Positions 8,130-24,465 are shown, numbered from the stretch's first letter. The stretch: DNA of 64,000 bases from Sulfolobus sp. E5-1-F (GCF_009601705.1 NZ_CP045687.1:966630-1030629), one strand, 5' to 3'. The notes: generated by a model not told the origin, from the sequence alone. Numbers and translations are program-made.

Positions 8130-10705
8130 GATAAATCCTACAAGGAATTGAAAGACTAGAATCATTTCTATTGATATTGGAAATATTTATGTTCGATAAA
8201 TCCTACAAGGAATTGAAAGATAAAATTACGAAAATAATAAAGTTCCCGAAAAGCAGATAAATCCTACAAGGAATTGAAAGATAACTGTGTTTATGTGTTA
8301 GCGTTTTGGAATGAGGGGTATGATAAATCCTACAAGGAATTGAAAGCATTCAAATCCATTTAACTTCAACACTTCCTCAACAGCATGATAAATCCTACAA
8401 GGAATTGAAAGAAGCTTCTCACCGCAATCCAGCTTCTGATATCGGCAAACGATAAATCCTACAAGGAATTGAAAGGTATCAGTAACATCTAGTGGTATGG
8501 TGACGTTAACGGTATGATAAATCCTACAAGGAATTGAAAGTTTCAACACAAACGCTATCGCTTTATCGTTAACTTGATAAATCCTACAAGGAATTGAAAG
8601 TTTTCTTATTCTATTTAATATTTAATATCTTTTTCTAAGATAAATCCTACAAGGAATTGAAAGAGAGCATAAACCGCATCATCTAAAATTTTTTGCTTTG
8701 AAGATAAATCCTACAAGGAATTGAAAGAACACATTGGCAGTGTTATGCTATCACCCACGTTGTCACTGATAAATCCTACAAGGAATTGAAAGAAATAAGA
8801 AGTTATCCATTTGTTATTTGTATCGGACGATAAATCCTACAAGGAATTGAAAGACAATATACTCAATTTCAATTTCATGTTTTTGACTTATAGATAAATC
8901 CTACAAGGAATTGAAAGGCTCTTTCTCTAGCTGTTTATCTTTGCGCTTTTCAATTTTGATAAATCCTACAAGGAATTGAAAGCACAGTAACTGTAGCAGC
9001 AGCGCCAACTTGAATGTTTACCGATAAATCCTACAAGGAATTGAAAGTAGCGTTACAGATGTTGTACCTCCAGCATTTCCACTTGTCGATAAATCCTACA
9101 AGGAATTGAAAGTATAACTTTAGAACTTTTTCAGAATATGTCTGAGCACTCGATAAATCCTACAAGGAATTGAAAGTTTAAAATAATAATATGTCATTAG
9201 ATAATTATTTAGGATAAATCCTACAAGGAATTGAAAGTACAAAAAAACTACTCTATCTTTGAGCTGAACTGCGAGAGATAAATCCTACAAGGAATTGAAA
9301 GTTAATTATTTCTACCGAGTCTGTTGACAAGTCCCTAGGATAAATCCTACAAGGAATTGAAAGGTTGAGGAGATTAACGCGTTGCCTCCTATAGCGTCCC
9401 TAGATAAATCCTACAAGGAATTGAAAGTATGCCAGCTCTTCTCAGACTAACATTTGGAATTACTATTGATAAATCCTACAAGGAATTGAAAGAGTTTGAA
9501 TTTTTCACAAAGTGTATCTATATTCATTTTTATGATAAATCCTACAAGGAATTGAAAGTCCACTTCACTTACGATTAAATCTTCATTTAAAAAACGTTGA
9601 TAAATCCTACAAGGAATTGAAAGGATGACATAATAAATATTGTCAGAAGAACTGAATACCCAGATAAATCCTACAAGGAATTGAAAGTTTCTTTAGCTCT
9701 TCTACGGGTATGGATACTCGCTTAGACAGATAAATCCTACAAGGAATTGAAAGAAAACATCGTCCTCATCCAGATAGAAATGATTTGTAATGGATAAATC
9801 CTACAAGGAATTGAAAGTCCCATACTTTCCATGACCACTGCCCAAGATTAATGATAAATCCTACAAGGAATTGAAAGTAAATGTGTCATTCCCAACGCTT
9901 ACTGTAACAGATAAATCCGCAAAGGAATTGAAAGAAGGCCTACGGTCTGAAGGGAGCGCTTTAAGCCCCATTTTGATAAATCCGCAAAGGAATTGAAAGG
10001 AAATGACACAGGGATTGATGCGAATAAATACGCACTACGATAAATCCCGAAACGAATTGAAAGCGTATCACTGTTGAGTTCGATGATGCGACATTCAGCA
10101 TGATAAATCCACAAAGGAATTGAAAGTTTAACGTTTCAGTGCAACACATATTTCAGTCAGCCCTCAATAAATCCACAAAGGAATTGAAAGATTGCATTGG
10201 CAAAACTTGTGCTAGGTGTTATTCTCAACTGATAAATCCACAAAGGAATTGAAAGGACTTTTTTGCCATCACATTCTTTTGTTGGGTACAGCATGATAAA
10301 TCCACAAAGGAATTGAAAGATACTTCTGTTCATGCTGGAAAGACAGTAGAAATACAGGGTAAATCCTAAAAGGAATTGAAAGTTAGCGCTTGTCTGATGA
10401 CTTCGCTTGTCGTCATATCGTGCGATAAATCCTAGAAGAAATTGAAAGACAAAATATACGGCAGTGCGCGCTGGGTACATCACAAGTGATAAATCCTAGA
10501 AGAAATTGAAAGACATCATCCCATTTTGCTCTAGGAGATGGCATCAACCATGATAAATCCTAGAAGAAATTGAAAGACGAATTTGCTATCCTATTTATTG
10601 TTGGCTTATTCTATTGATCAATCCCGAAACGAATTGAAAGAAAAACATAGTATTGCCTCCGCTTCAAGCTGCAGTCTCAAGATAAATCCACAAAGAAATT
10701 GAAAG
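8130..10705 (+). CRISPR. CRISPR array A2, 41 repeats with changing repeat versions
   Basis: Forty-one 25-nt repeats with spacers of about 36-41 nt. The first 28, next to the leader, start GATAAATCCTACAAGG and end AATTGAAAG. From repeat 29 (9910) on, the middle changes in blocks: CGCAAAGG twice, CGAAACG, ACAAAGG (as in A3/A5), TAAAAGG (as in A4, at 10358), TAGAAGAA three times (10424, 10488, 10552), CGAAACG again (10616), and ACAAAGAA last (10681). The 8-nt handle ATTGAAAG never changes. The leader is at 7694-8129. The array stops abruptly against an IS remnant at 10717. Confidence 0.98.
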
Positions 10706-10716
10706 ATTAGATTACC

Positions 10717-11178
10717 TTGTTATACTATTATAAGAGGCTTGGTAGCGTTAAGTACGTTGTATCCTTGAGATACTATTCACGAGACTCTTGCGTTAGGGTA
10801 ATTATTATTACATTTGGATCGTTAGGGATGTTGTATTGAGGAGTGGTCTTCACGTATTAATTGTTAACATGAGGGGGATTGATAGTTAGGAGGATCGATC
10901 GAGTGATTTACTTGCATAATGGTTTACCAGCTTATAGTACTTTTGACTGGTTTAATGTTGGGCATAAGATGGTTTTGTAGGAGGGATTACGCTGAACAAG
11001 AACATTAAAGGATAGACTCTCCTCTATGGACTTTCACTTGGAGTTCCAATATGTTAGCGAGTTGGCTCTCTACCTTCTTCCTAATCTACAACATTATTTA
11101 CACTCAAATTTAGTGGATAAGGAAGTGATAATTATATATGCACATATTTCAAATGCATAAAATTGTTGACCACGCTCG
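10717..11178 (+). mobile_element. Decayed insertion sequence, remnant 2
   Basis: Same element and orientation as 6415-7137, starting mid-transposase (TTATACTATTATAAGAGGC) 11 bp after the last A2 repeat and ending TTGACCACGCTC. Array A2 therefore lies between two direct copies of one IS relic. The element has several stops and is not coding now. Confidence 0.6.
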
Positions 11179-11306
11179 AAATGTAGAATCAATTACTCTA
11201 ATCTAGTCTATAGAAACAAATTGAAATCACAAAGGAGACCTGAATGGTCCTTTCTTTTTGAAAATCCTTATAAATTGGTCAGTTTAATATTAAATACGGT
11301 GAAATT

Positions 11307-11738
11307 GTGGATTTAGATTATAAGGTTAAGGGGGCTATGGATATTTGTGAGATCTTTATAAGTAGTAGAAAAAATTTTAAAGAGAGTGAAGAAGATGAGT
11401 CAAGTGAGAATAAGAGAAAGGGTTACTTATCTAAAACTTTGATTAGGAAGATCTATACTATTGTAACTTCTCATGAGAATCCTAAGGAGGCTATTCCGGA
11501 TCTGTTGTATCTAGTAGCTAGGAATGAGTCTAAAGAAAATGGGGGTACTGAATTGTGGAGTTTTGTAAGTAAGGTGATTGAGCTTATTAATAACAATACA
11601 CTAGAAAATGTTAAAAAGTACCTTGAGGGAGCTGTTATGGTCTTTTACGTATTAGAGGGATTCAGTGAGAAGGGAAGAGATATTGAAAATATTTGTAACC
11701 TTTTGAAAGGTGAGAGGAGTGTCGCAAAAGTTTCCTAA
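11307..11738 (+). CDS. Type III-D small subunit (Csm2/Cas11-like)
   Basis: A 143-aa, mostly helical, charged protein with a GTG start, first of a five-gene operon. No RAMP glycine-rich loop is present. Its size, helix content and position beside three Cas7-like genes suggest the small subunit (Cas11/Csm2 type) that forms the inner filament of type III complexes; the sequence itself carries no motif I can name. AT-rich elements (CTTATAAATTGG at 11268, TTTAATATTAAAT at 11283) provide a TATA box. It overlaps the next gene by a few codons. The eight-gene arrangement resembles the Sulfolobus solfataricus Csm (III-D) cluster as I remember it. Confidence 0.6.
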   Translation: MDLDYKVKGAMDICEIFISSRKNFKESEEDESSENKRKGYLSKTLIRKIYTIVTSHENPKEAIPDLLYLVARNESKENGGTELWSFVSKVIELINNNTLENVKKYLEGAVMVFYVLEGFSEKGRDIENICNLLKGERSVAKVS

Positions 11739-12504
11739 TTTACTTCACGCTTCTCTTAATTATAGACGAGTAGTGTCTTTTGAAATGCATACTATTGAAT
11801 TTCTACGAGTTGGAGAGAGTAAGGTGATAGATATTGGTTCTCCAGATTTGCCCATTCTTAAAATTAAGGAGCAAAAGGGAGGAAGTATTAGATATAAACC
11901 TATTATACCGGGTTCATCAATAAAGGGGGCGGTAAGGAGTGAGTATTCTAGGGTTTTAAGTGGTCTTCCCGAGGATACTCTTAAATCTCTCTTCGGTTAT
12001 AGTAAGCTTTTTACCGAGAAGGATTTAAAAAGTAATTATGACTCTTATGAAATTTTTAATATTATTGTTAATAGTATGACAAATAAGGAGAATAATGAGG
12101 TGGGATTACTTGATTTACTTTTCGGTAGTGATTTCTTCGCATCTCCCACTATTTTCACGGATGCAATTGTATCTAATGAAGCTGAAGAATACATAGGGGA
12201 AAGATATCATATTAGGATTGATGTGGATAGGGATGCTGTGATGGAAAATAGTTTGCTAAACGTTGAAGCTGTTTATCCTGGTACTAGGTTTACTTTCAAA
12301 ATTATCTATAATTCTCTGGACTTTGGTGTAAAAGATGAATCTCCAGTAGATAAGGCTTTCAACGTATTAGTATCATCATTTCTAGATAATAGGGAAATGT
12401 TTTTAGGCGGTTTTAAGAGTAGGGGTTATGGTTTAGTTCGATTGAAAAAAATCGATGATAGAAAGTTTACTCCAGAGGAATTGGTGGGTGTTAAAAATGG
12501 TTGA
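11719..12504 (+). CDS. Type III Cas7-like RAMP (Csm3-like) 1
   Basis: Cas7-family RAMP proteins form the crRNA-binding backbone of type III complexes and cleave target RNA with a conserved Asp. Seen: the N-terminal RAMP strand, then [19 protein letters not shown], the classical '[11 protein letters not shown]' motif, and the C-terminal glycine-rich loop [15 protein letters not shown] prefer the GTG at 11719, which follows GGTGAG by 5 nt; a GTG at 11710 also exists. About 261 aa. It overlaps the preceding small-subunit gene and the following RAMP gene, so translation is likely coupled. Which of the Csm3- or Csm5-like positions it fills cannot be told from sequence alone. Confidence 0.8.
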   Translation: MSQKFPNLLHASLNYRRVVSFEMHTIEFLRVGESKVIDIGSPDLPILKIKEQKGGSIRYKPIIPGSSIKGAVRSEYSRVLSGLPEDTLKSLFGYSKLFTEKDLKSNYDSYEIFNIIVNSMTNKENNEVGLLDLLFGSDFFASPTIFTDAIVSNEAEEYIGERYHIRIDVDRDAVMENSLLNVEAVYPGTRFTFKIIYNSLDFGVKDESPVDKAFNVLVSSFLDNREMFLGGFKSRGYGLVRLKKIDDRKFTPEELVGVKNG

Positions 12505-13306
12505 AGTGAATTTCAAGACTTATTATATTTTAACTAAAATATGGGGGAAGATAACTAATAAATCTCCCATTAGAGTGGGTGGAACAAGGGGGTATGGTAT
12601 TGGTGAGCCGGATTTACCGATTTTGAGAACTCCAGATAGGAGAGCTGTAATACCCGGCTCTACTCTTAAGGGCGTTTTTAGGAATAGTTTAGCTAGATAT
12701 TTGAAAAATGTTAATCCAGAAAGCGATTTGGCGTTTGCCTTTGGTGGGAATAGGGTGATCGGTGGTAGTAAGGGGAAAAATAACCTAGCCTTAGGATCTG
12801 CTGTTATTTTTTCTGATTTCACTACTAGGCAACCTATAGACGTTTATGAAAGAACTCACATAAAGATCGATTTGAGTAAAGGTTCAGGGCGTCCTTTTCA
12901 AGTTGAATATGTTCCAGAGAATAACGAATTTGAGGGCACTATTATAGGTAGAAATTTGCCATTAAGTGACATGAGTGGAATGATTTACGTAGTAAAGAAT
13001 TTAATGGATCTAGAAGTTGTGAGGATTGGCGGTTTTAAAAGTAGAGGGTATGGAATTGTTAGATTTGATGTTGCAAAAGTTGAAGTTTATTTACCCTCTA
13101 ATAGCGTTGAGTTTGAAACAAGATTGGGGATTTTGAGTAGGGGTATAACAAGGAAGATCTCCATTAAGGTGGAAAATAATAGTCTTAAAGAAAATGAAAA
13201 AAGTTTCACTATTATTAGCTCATCTTCTAATGAACTTTTCAATAAATACGAAATAAATGTAGATTCATTCTATAACGTAGGAAAAACTATGTTAGAAGGT
13301 GGCTAA
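12497..13306 (+). CDS. Type III Cas7-like RAMP (Csm3-like) 2
   Basis: A 269-aa protein starting at the ATG at 12497, preceded by GGTGGGTG; the longer open frame from 12455 overlaps the previous gene and is not needed. Motifs: [20 protein letters not shown] followed by TLKGVFR (RAMP motif), and [13 protein letters not shown] (glycine-rich loop). The middle contains [18 protein letters not shown], the region that in Csm3-like proteins forms the thumb and active-site loop. Paralogous to the genes on either side, which suggests a backbone built from different Cas7 subunits, as described for Sulfolobus III-D, instead of one repeated subunit. Overlaps its upstream neighbour by 8 bp and the next gene's region at its end. 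Confidence 0.8.
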   Translation: MVEVNFKTYYILTKIWGKITNKSPIRVGGTRGYGIGEPDLPILRTPDRRAVIPGSTLKGVFRNSLARYLKNVNPESDLAFAFGGNRVIGGSKGKNNLALGSAVIFSDFTTRQPIDVYERTHIKIDLSKGSGRPFQVEYVPENNEFEGTIIGRNLPLSDMSGMIYVVKNLMDLEVVRIGGFKSRGYGIVRFDVAKVEVYLPSNSVEFETRLGILSRGITRKISIKVENNSLKENEKSFTIISSSSNELFNKYEINVDSFYNVGKTMLEGG

Positions 13307-13307
13307 A

Positions 13308-14054
13308 GTGGGGTATAAATGCGTTAACTATAATACAAATGAACATGATTTTCAGAAAAGAGACAAGTATGATGAAATATATAAAATATATGCAACTTTT
13401 AAAACTGTAACACCAGTTTGTACATGTAGCGGAAATGTTAAGATCGAGTATGATAGAAATAGTCATAATGTTAAAGTGACATACCTTGGGTATAGAGTGA
13501 ATGGTAAGCCAGCTATTATGGGATCCTCATTAAAAGGTGCCCTTAGAACTTACGCGTTAATGTTGTCAGATGAGGCTACAGTTAAAAATCTCTTCGGCAC
13601 TAATGGATTTGAAAGTCTACTCTACTTTAAAGATATAGTTCTTACAGAAAATTACGTGGCATTGCCTTTAGGGGAGGAATGGACTCCCAAAAAGAGTTGT
13701 GATAAGCACGCTGTTAAGGTTTATATTTATAGATATCCTAAGGTTAAATCAACTAATATTTACTTTGAAGCGATACCAAAAAATAAGAAGTTTAGTGCGG
13801 AAATTATCGCAATTAATGTAAGTATAGAAGATTTGAAATTACTTTTAGCCAGCATGGGGGCTAAAAAGTATGGGATAAAGATTGGAAGAGGAAAAGAAAA
13901 AGGATATGGGATAATAAAATTAGATGAAATTAAGATAGAAAGTTTAAGAAAGTTTCAGGCAATAAAGGTAAATGAGTTAATTAATGATGCTCAAAAAATT
14001 ATTGATAATAGGGTGGAAGAAAATGAAAATCTCCGATATGCTTTCTTTGATTAA
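13308..14054 (+). CDS. Type III Cas7-like RAMP 3
   Basis: About 248 aa from the GTG at 13308, which sits 5 nt after GGTGG; a GTG at 13299 is an alternative. RAMP signatures: KPAIMGSSLKGALRTYALML near residue 70 and a C-terminal GRGKEKGYGIIKL loop. Two cysteines (VCTCSGN) lie near the N-terminus. More diverged than RAMPs 1 and 2, possibly a capping Csm5-like subunit. Fourth in the operon, overlapping the next small gene by about 30 bp, which argues for translational coupling. Confidence 0.75.
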   Translation: MGYKCVNYNTNEHDFQKRDKYDEIYKIYATFKTVTPVCTCSGNVKIEYDRNSHNVKVTYLGYRVNGKPAIMGSSLKGALRTYALMLSDEATVKNLFGTNGFESLLYFKDIVLTENYVALPLGEEWTPKKSCDKHAVKVYIYRYPKVKSTNIYFEAIPKNKKFSAEIIAINVSIEDLKLLLASMGAKKYGIKIGRGKEKGYGIIKLDEIKIESLRKFQAIKVNELINDAQKIIDNRVEENENLRYAFFD

Positions 14055-14448
14055 TGATAAAGAATATGGTGAATTATACAAAATATTAAAAGAAAATACA
14101 CCACTCGATGACGAGACGATCAACAAAATTATAGAGAACGTTTCAAGAGAAGTACTAGTTAAGACCAAGATTAAAAAGGATGAGTTTAACGAAATTATTA
14201 ATAGAAGCTTAATAAGGATAAGACATCTTAAGAAATTTAAAGATGAACAGAAAGACGACCATTTTATAAATACAAAGTGGAGGGATCTATTGTTTGAGAA
14301 AATAGAAAAAATAGATAAAAAAACTTTAAAAAACGTTTTCGTATATTCCTATTTGATAGCAAGGGAAAAGGAGAAAGAAAGGAAAAAGAAGAGAAAAGAA
14401 GAGAGGAGGAAAGGATATAAGTGGAAAAAAAGGTACAGATCAAGATAA
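14023..14448 (+). CDS. Small basic helical protein of the III-D operon
   Basis: A 141-aa protein starting at the ATG at 14023 after a GGGTGGAAGA ribosome site; upstream in-frame ATGs lie inside the previous gene. It is almost entirely helical by composition, and its last 30 residues are extremely Lys/Arg rich ([18 protein letters not shown]), suggesting RNA or DNA contact. Not recognised by name. With the 11307 gene it makes two small helical proteins in one operon, so one may be the Cas11 filament subunit and the other an accessory or second small subunit. It converges with the opposite-strand RAMP gene, overlapping it by 9 bp. Confidence 0.6.
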   Translation: MKISDMLSLINDKEYGELYKILKENTPLDDETINKIIENVSREVLVKTKIKKDEFNEIINRSLIRIRHLKKFKDEQKDDHFINTKWRDLLFEKIEKIDKKTLKNVFVYSYLIAREKEKERKKKRKEERRKGYKWKKRYRSR

Positions 14449-15363
14449 ATTGTGAATGGGATGATTAACGATTACTACACCCCCATTCTCTTGTTCAAGG
14501 TTTAATTTGCAATTTCGCACAACCATGATTGAACCGCTCCTTACTACAATGTCGATTTTCCAAGTATCGTAGTCGAACCTTTTTCTCTTGTCAAAGGTAA
14601 CGTTTTCGTAAATTATTTTTCCTTTGCACTCATTCTTAATTTTCTCATAAGTCTCATAGCTGACATTCCCGTAAAAGTCCAGAACGCAAATTTCATCATC
14701 ACATTGGTTTAACGTAAATTCCTTTTTATTAACTAGTTTGATTAGCCCATATCCCTTGGTTTTGAATGAACCTACGTAAATTCCCTCTTTTAAAGATTCC
14801 TCAAGCACCTCAATTTTTCCACTGGCAATAAATGAGAAAATTTGACCAGGGTATATAGCCTCAACGTGAGCTATGTAGCCCTCCCTTTCGTTTTTCCCTC
14901 GTATAAGCGGATTTTTGGTATACTCATCAAGCTTAAGTATAGTAGTTTCTATTCTCTCTATAGGGATTGAATAAGCTTTATCCCTTAAGTAGATCCAGTG
15001 CTGTGGTCCCTTCTTTAACCTAATTGTCTTTTCTCCCCACTTAGATTTCCCCATAATAGTATTTAGAATATGTGACAAACCATCAACGTAATAGTTATCT
15101 CTTTCATTATCCTTGTAAAGAGTTACTAACCCAGCAGGGTTTAATGTAGTTTGGTCAATAGAAGAAGGATACGCATCGGAAACTTTGATACCTAGATCAA
15201 AATCCTCTTTTGGACCTCCCCAATTCTTAATAGAACGCGACTTAACAGCACCAATTATGCTAGATGCAGGTATATAGTCAAGGGATTTAAAGTAATTTCC
15301 CGATGCGTAATTTACAACCAATGGTGTCTCATTTCTTATGAAGAAGAGATAATAGTCTGTCAT
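14440..15363 (-). CDS. Csx10/Cas5-like RAMP of the III-D complex
   Basis: A 307-aa RAMP protein, last gene of the leftward cas10 unit. It starts [18 protein letters not shown] and has [16 protein letters not shown] near residue 32, a Csx10-like form of the RAMP motif, plus [15 protein letters not shown] as the glycine-rich loop near residue 200. The C-terminal third ([14 protein letters not shown]) looks like a second RAMP-fold half. In III-D systems a Csx10-type Cas5 binds the crRNA handle next to Cas10, matching its place beside cas10. Its ATG at 15363 lies inside the preceding gene's end. Confidence 0.7.
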   Translation of the reverse strand: MTDYYLFFIRNETPLVVNYASGNYFKSLDYIPASSIIGAVKSRSIKNWGGPKEDFDLGIKVSDAYPSSIDQTTLNPAGLVTLYKDNERDNYYVDGLSHILNTIMGKSKWGEKTIRLKKGPQHWIYLRDKAYSIPIERIETTILKLDEYTKNPLIRGKNEREGYIAHVEAIYPGQIFSFIASGKIEVLEESLKEGIYVGSFKTKGYGLIKLVNKKEFTLNQCDDEICVLDFYGNVSYETYEKIKNECKGKIIYENVTFDKRKRFDYDTWKIDIVVRSGSIMVVRNCKLNLEQENGGVVIVNHPIHNLS

Positions 15364-15879
15364 CCAATTTCACCTCCTCAACAACTCCAATTCCCCTACT
15401 TCCACCCCAACCTATGGTTGAGTACTTCATTAAGAGAATTGCCTTAGCCAAACATTTTTTCTCCTCCTCATTTAAGGGTGAAAGTTCGACAATATCAAAG
15501 TTAACATTGATCTTCCCTTGGAGAATTTCATAAGAATAGAGTGAGTGATTCTCTACGATCCCTAGTTGCCTATTCACCCTTATGCCATACTTGACCTTTT
15601 TCTCTGCCTTTTCACGAATGTAACCCCATCCTACGATAACTTTACTCATTTTCGATCTTCCTTCATCAAATTCTGAGCCAAGAAATCCAGTATCACACTT
15701 TAAAATTTTCAAATTCCTTCTAATAATTCCCTTTAATGAAGATCCGGGTATGACGTAAATTCTCTTCTCATCTCCATTCTTCAATTCAATATACATTGCA
15801 CTCAAATCTACATTTTTCTCCCCAGATTCAATGTGGCCTCTTAGATTATTTACCGTAACCGTATTCGTATAAATTACTC

Positions 15880-15889
<10 letters not shown>
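15329..15889 (-). CDS. Short Cas7-like RAMP of the III-D complex
   Basis: A 186-aa RAMP-fold protein between cas10 and the Csx10-like gene, overlapping both (10 and 35 bp). Motifs: [17 protein letters not shown] near residue 48 and a C-terminal [13 protein letters not shown] loop. It is shorter than the plus-strand Cas7 paralogs but complete at both ends, with ATG at 15889. It probably occupies one backbone position. In total the III-D-like cluster has three Cas7-like genes on the plus strand, this one, one Cas5-like, two small helical proteins and Cas10. Confidence 0.75.
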
Positions 15890-18438
<2,549 letters not shown>

Positions 18439-18452
18439 AGATAATAAACATT

Positions 18453-18539
18453 ATTCCACTATATAGGAGATATACATAATAGAAAAGTTGACCAACTAAT
18501 GGACTTCCCTTGGGAATATTCCACTCTATAGGAGATATA
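18453..18539 (-). promoter_or_regulatory. Duplicated cas10 promoter element, 65-bp register
   Basis: ATTCCACTATATAGGAGATA at 18453 and ATTCCACTCTATAGGAGATA at 18518 are near-identical (22 bp, one change) and 65 bp apart. On the minus strand they contain CTATATAG, a plausible TATA box for cas10. The repeat length and spacing equal one CRISPR unit, so this may be an off-target spacer insertion that duplicated the promoter. Confidence 0.5.
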
Positions 18540-18632
18540 GCGAGAGGATTAAAAGATAAGAGAAACACCTTCAACTTTCTCAAGAATTTATCAAGAATAT
18601 AGGTTCAGTTTATATAATTAAAAGTTCTCATT

Positions 18633-21533
<2,901 letters not shown>

Positions 21534-21993
21534 TGGTGTATTTTTATACTTCTATTTCCTTATCTCTCGTTTCTTGCTTATAAGTTTTTCATTTCTCTCG
21601 TCTTTCTACCATGCGACCAATTTTAGTTGTAATTAATTTAACAAATTGTGGTCGCAAGGATTTTCTGTTTAATTGAAACATGGGTTAACATTTATATACG
21701 TTCAATTATTTCATAACGATTCGTTTCGGTCGCATCTAGACTCGAACTATTACACTTTTAAACTCCTTAATCAACTCGAACTTCAATAGTTATATTTATT
21801 GGACGAACTTTAACTAGATTCGTTACATATCGTAAATTATTGTTTTATTCTAACCCTACCTTTTTTGATTACTTTTCATTTTAAGGAACAGTTATCTTTT
21901 TAAAGAGATTTATAAGCACATAAATTTTACATTTAATCCCACGACGTAATACTAAAAATTATTTAAAATGATAAAAACACATAATAGTATAGG
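21534..21993 (-). promoter_or_regulatory. Leader of CRISPR array A3
   Basis: Minus-strand copy of the shared leader, nearly identical to the A5 leader. Palindrome arms are TGCGACC (21612-21618) and GGTCGCA (21650-21656). The 40 bp adjoining the first repeat match those at A2, A4, A5 and A6. Confidence 0.85.
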
Positions 21994-22384
21994 ATAACTC
22001 TCAAATAGTAGAAATATATCTTCTATTGATGAAGTAGAAAATGCAGACGTAATATTATTTTTTTAATTGATCTTATTTTGGCTAAAACCGCATATATTAT
22101 TTTTTAAGCAAAAAAGAAAAATGATACCTTTTATGATCAATACTTACTCTGAATCCTTAACATTTCCCTTATTCTGTTCAGGGACTCTTTTTGAATATTT
22201 ACCCTTTGATTGCTATTCATTTGATATATGTGAAAACTTCATCATCACATTACGCAAGGAATAGTTATTATTGTGGTATACGAGTTATCATTTAGTGAAA
22301 ACGACTATCAGATTATATTCTTCTCTCTTCCATAAGTTAAATGCCTCTTTTTCCCCTTCTCATTTATTGGGAGTTTTGTGAGCG
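21994..22384. other. AT-rich gap without a recognised gene
   Basis: A 65-codon frame at 22067 has no family features or promoter and is probably chance. No repeat, MITE or IS end was found here. Confidence 0.4.
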
Positions 22385-22401
22385 TTTTTTTTAAAAAAAA
22401 A
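22385..22401. terminator. T8A9 palindrome downstream of the MFS gene
   Basis: Eight T then nine A, 78 bases beyond the stop codon of the minus-strand transporter gene. Similar T/A palindromes occur at 23904-23920 and 49830-49843. On either strand this gives a U-rich run able to end transcription in Sulfolobales. Confidence 0.4.
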
Positions 22402-22478
22402 GGTAAACAGATAGAATAAAAAGAGGGGAAAAAGTCATATTAATAAAAAAACTAAGTAAGAAGCAAGGGGAAAGTTAG

Positions 22479-23750
22479 TCACTTTCTTCTCACAAGTAAT
22501 GTTACTATACCGGCTAAGATCGAGAATAGTGCCATGGCGTATATTCCATCTACGAACGATCCTGTGAATGATTTTAGAAATCCCACAGTTATAGGACCAG
22601 CAATTCCACCAAGATTTCCAACAGCGTTTATTAAACCTATAGCTGCTGCAGCCGCATCTCCATATAAATAGCCTTGAGGTATAGCCCAAAACGTTGCTAT
22701 GAAACTATAAATCCCTATGGCAGCTATTGCGAAGAGTATGAATGATACTATAAATATGCTTTGAGTTACTGCACTTAAAATTAAACCTATCCCCGCAACT
22801 AAGAATACTAAAAATGTCACGAACTTGTGATTTTGCCTTCTATCAGCGTAGCGAGCTATGAGAATTAAGGATATCGATGCAATGACATATGGTATTACCG
22901 ATAGGAAACTAGCTATCGTAGCGTTAACTTTACCAATAAAACTTATAATTGATGGTAACCAGATCGAATAGCCGTAAAAACTTGTAACTCCTAAAAAGTA
23001 CACTATAGCTAACAATATTACGTTTAAGTCAGCTAACGCTCTAGTCCAACTAACCTTAACCTTATCCACCTCTTCCTCTTTAAAGGCTTGTTCTAATGCA
23101 GTCTTTTCGTCTGTGCTTAACCACTTAGCATCCCTTGGAAAGTCTGTTAAAATGAAATATGCAAGTAACCCACCGAATATTGCCAATATCCCTTCATACC
23201 AGAACAGATATCTCCATCCAGGGTAGTCGCCATATACTGAAAATATTGCTCCAGCAATTAGACTACCGAATATTCCAGATATCGGAATCGCAGCTGTAAA
23301 GAAACTGTTTGCTGTAGCCCTCTCTGTTTTTAAGAACCACAAACTCAGATAGAACATGACACCTGCGAAGAATGGAGCTTCCGCCATTCCTAGTATAAAT
23401 CTTAATACGTAGACTTCCGCAACTGAAGTTACGAAACCAGTTGCGATAGTGATTACACCCCACGCTGTAAACGCTATAAGAAATATTTTTCTAACGCCGT
23501 ATCTGTTAATACCTAAGTTTGAGAATATTTGTGGGATGAAATAGCCAACAAAGAACAAGGATGAAGCTAGGGATGCTATTATACCAACTTGCTTTGCGGG
23601 AACTCCTAGATATTGAAACATTCCAGCGTCTATTGCATAGGAAATATTCACTCTATCAAGAAAGTTGACAATATATAAGAAGAAAAGTATTGGGAGTAAT
23701 CTAACATACCTTTTTCTCCTAGAGATTTCAATGAGGGAACGATAACTCAT
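22479..23750 (-). CDS. MFS transporter, anion:cation symporter-like
   Basis: A 423-aa integral membrane protein with about 12 hydrophobic segments. The first loop carries [11 protein letters not shown], typical of the anion:cation symporter (phthalate/hexuronate/4-hydroxyphenylacetate permease) family of the major facilitator superfamily, and the loop after TM2-TM3 has [10 protein letters not shown]. It probably imports an organic anion with H+ or Na+. It stands alone between A3 and the 24-kb intergenic region, is not part of a cas operon, and is followed by a T/A palindrome. The ATG at 23750 has the AT-rich TTTTTTATAGTAG just upstream as a TATA candidate. The substrate cannot be predicted. 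Confidence 0.85.
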   Translation of the reverse strand: MSYRSLIEISRRKRYVRLLPILFFLYIVNFLDRVNISYAIDAGMFQYLGVPAKQVGIIASLASSLFFVGYFIPQIFSNLGINRYGVRKIFLIAFTAWGVITIATGFVTSVAEVYVLRFILGMAEAPFFAGVMFYLSLWFLKTERATANSFFTAAIPISGIFGSLIAGAIFSVYGDYPGWRYLFWYEGILAIFGGLLAYFILTDFPRDAKWLSTDEKTALEQAFKEEEVDKVKVSWTRALADLNVILLAIVYFLGVTSFYGYSIWLPSIISFIGKVNATIASFLSVIPYVIASISLILIARYADRRQNHKFVTFLVFLVAGIGLILSAVTQSIFIVSFILFAIAAIGIYSFIATFWAIPQGYLYGDAAAAAIGLINAVGNLGGIAGPITVGFLKSFTGSFVDGIYAMALFSILAGIVTLLVRRK

Positions 23751-24156
23751 AAATTAATTTTTTATAGTAGTAATTAATAAGCTTTTTTAATGCTACAAAA
23801 TAGTCTATTAATAAATTTCATATTTCTTTCTAGATGTGAAATAAATTAGGGATATGGTACGTATATATCAATTGAAGATAATGATAAAGTACTCGATTGT
23901 TCCTTTTTTTTTAAAAAAAATAAAGGATGATTGACATTATTGCACTAATAATGTCGAAACAAATGCCTTAACAAGTTGATATAACTGTATCTTCATAGAG
24001 AGAATTTTCTCTAACTCTTGATCGATATGGGGTTTTTGAGTTTCACAATATATCATAATATTTTATTTAATATTAACCTCAGCCCTTGGGCTTTACTAAG
24101 GTCATGAGTATTCATCTTTGTATGCCCTAGAGAAGTAAACCCTCATTGTGAGATAC
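23751..24156. other. Gap before the mini-array, with a T9A8 palindrome
   Basis: Contains TCCTTTTTTTTT / AAAAAAAATAAAGGA at 23902-23926, a hairpin-forming palindrome of the kind seen after genes. No reading frame or mobile element was recognised. Confidence 0.4.
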
Positions 24157-24427
24157 TTTGCTATGTGAAGAGGGGTAATACAACACATAATATAATGGGT
24201 TATAACAAAAGTTGCTCAGTGAATTAGGGTAGTACGTGCTGGTTCTGCGGTAGATCTCTGGGTCCATAATTATAGTTGCTCAGTGAATTAGGGTAGTACA
24301 TATGAAATTGATTTTGTAGTTGTTTCTAACACCTATTCTGTTGCTCAGTGAATTAGGGTAATACAACAGTTTGGCAAAAATATTTATGAAAGAGCATGAG
24401 TCCGTTGCTTAGTGAATTAGGGTATAC
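24157..24427. CRISPR. Small CRISPR-like array with a novel repeat
   Basis: Repeats of 24-25 nt that start GTTGCTCAGTGAATTAGG and end GTAGTAC or variants: 24211-24235, 24275-24299, 24340-24364 and 24404-24427, plus a diverged one at 24157-24181. Spacers are 29, 39, 40 and 39 nt and unrelated to each other. Unit size equals that of A2-A6, but the repeat resembles neither repeat family of the big arrays. No leader like theirs adjoins it. The repeat nearest the coiled-coil gene abuts that gene's TATA box (24435-24445). Confidence 0.75.
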
Positions 24428-24465
24428 ACAAATCTTTATATATTTCCTTTTTCTGAGTGGTACTT

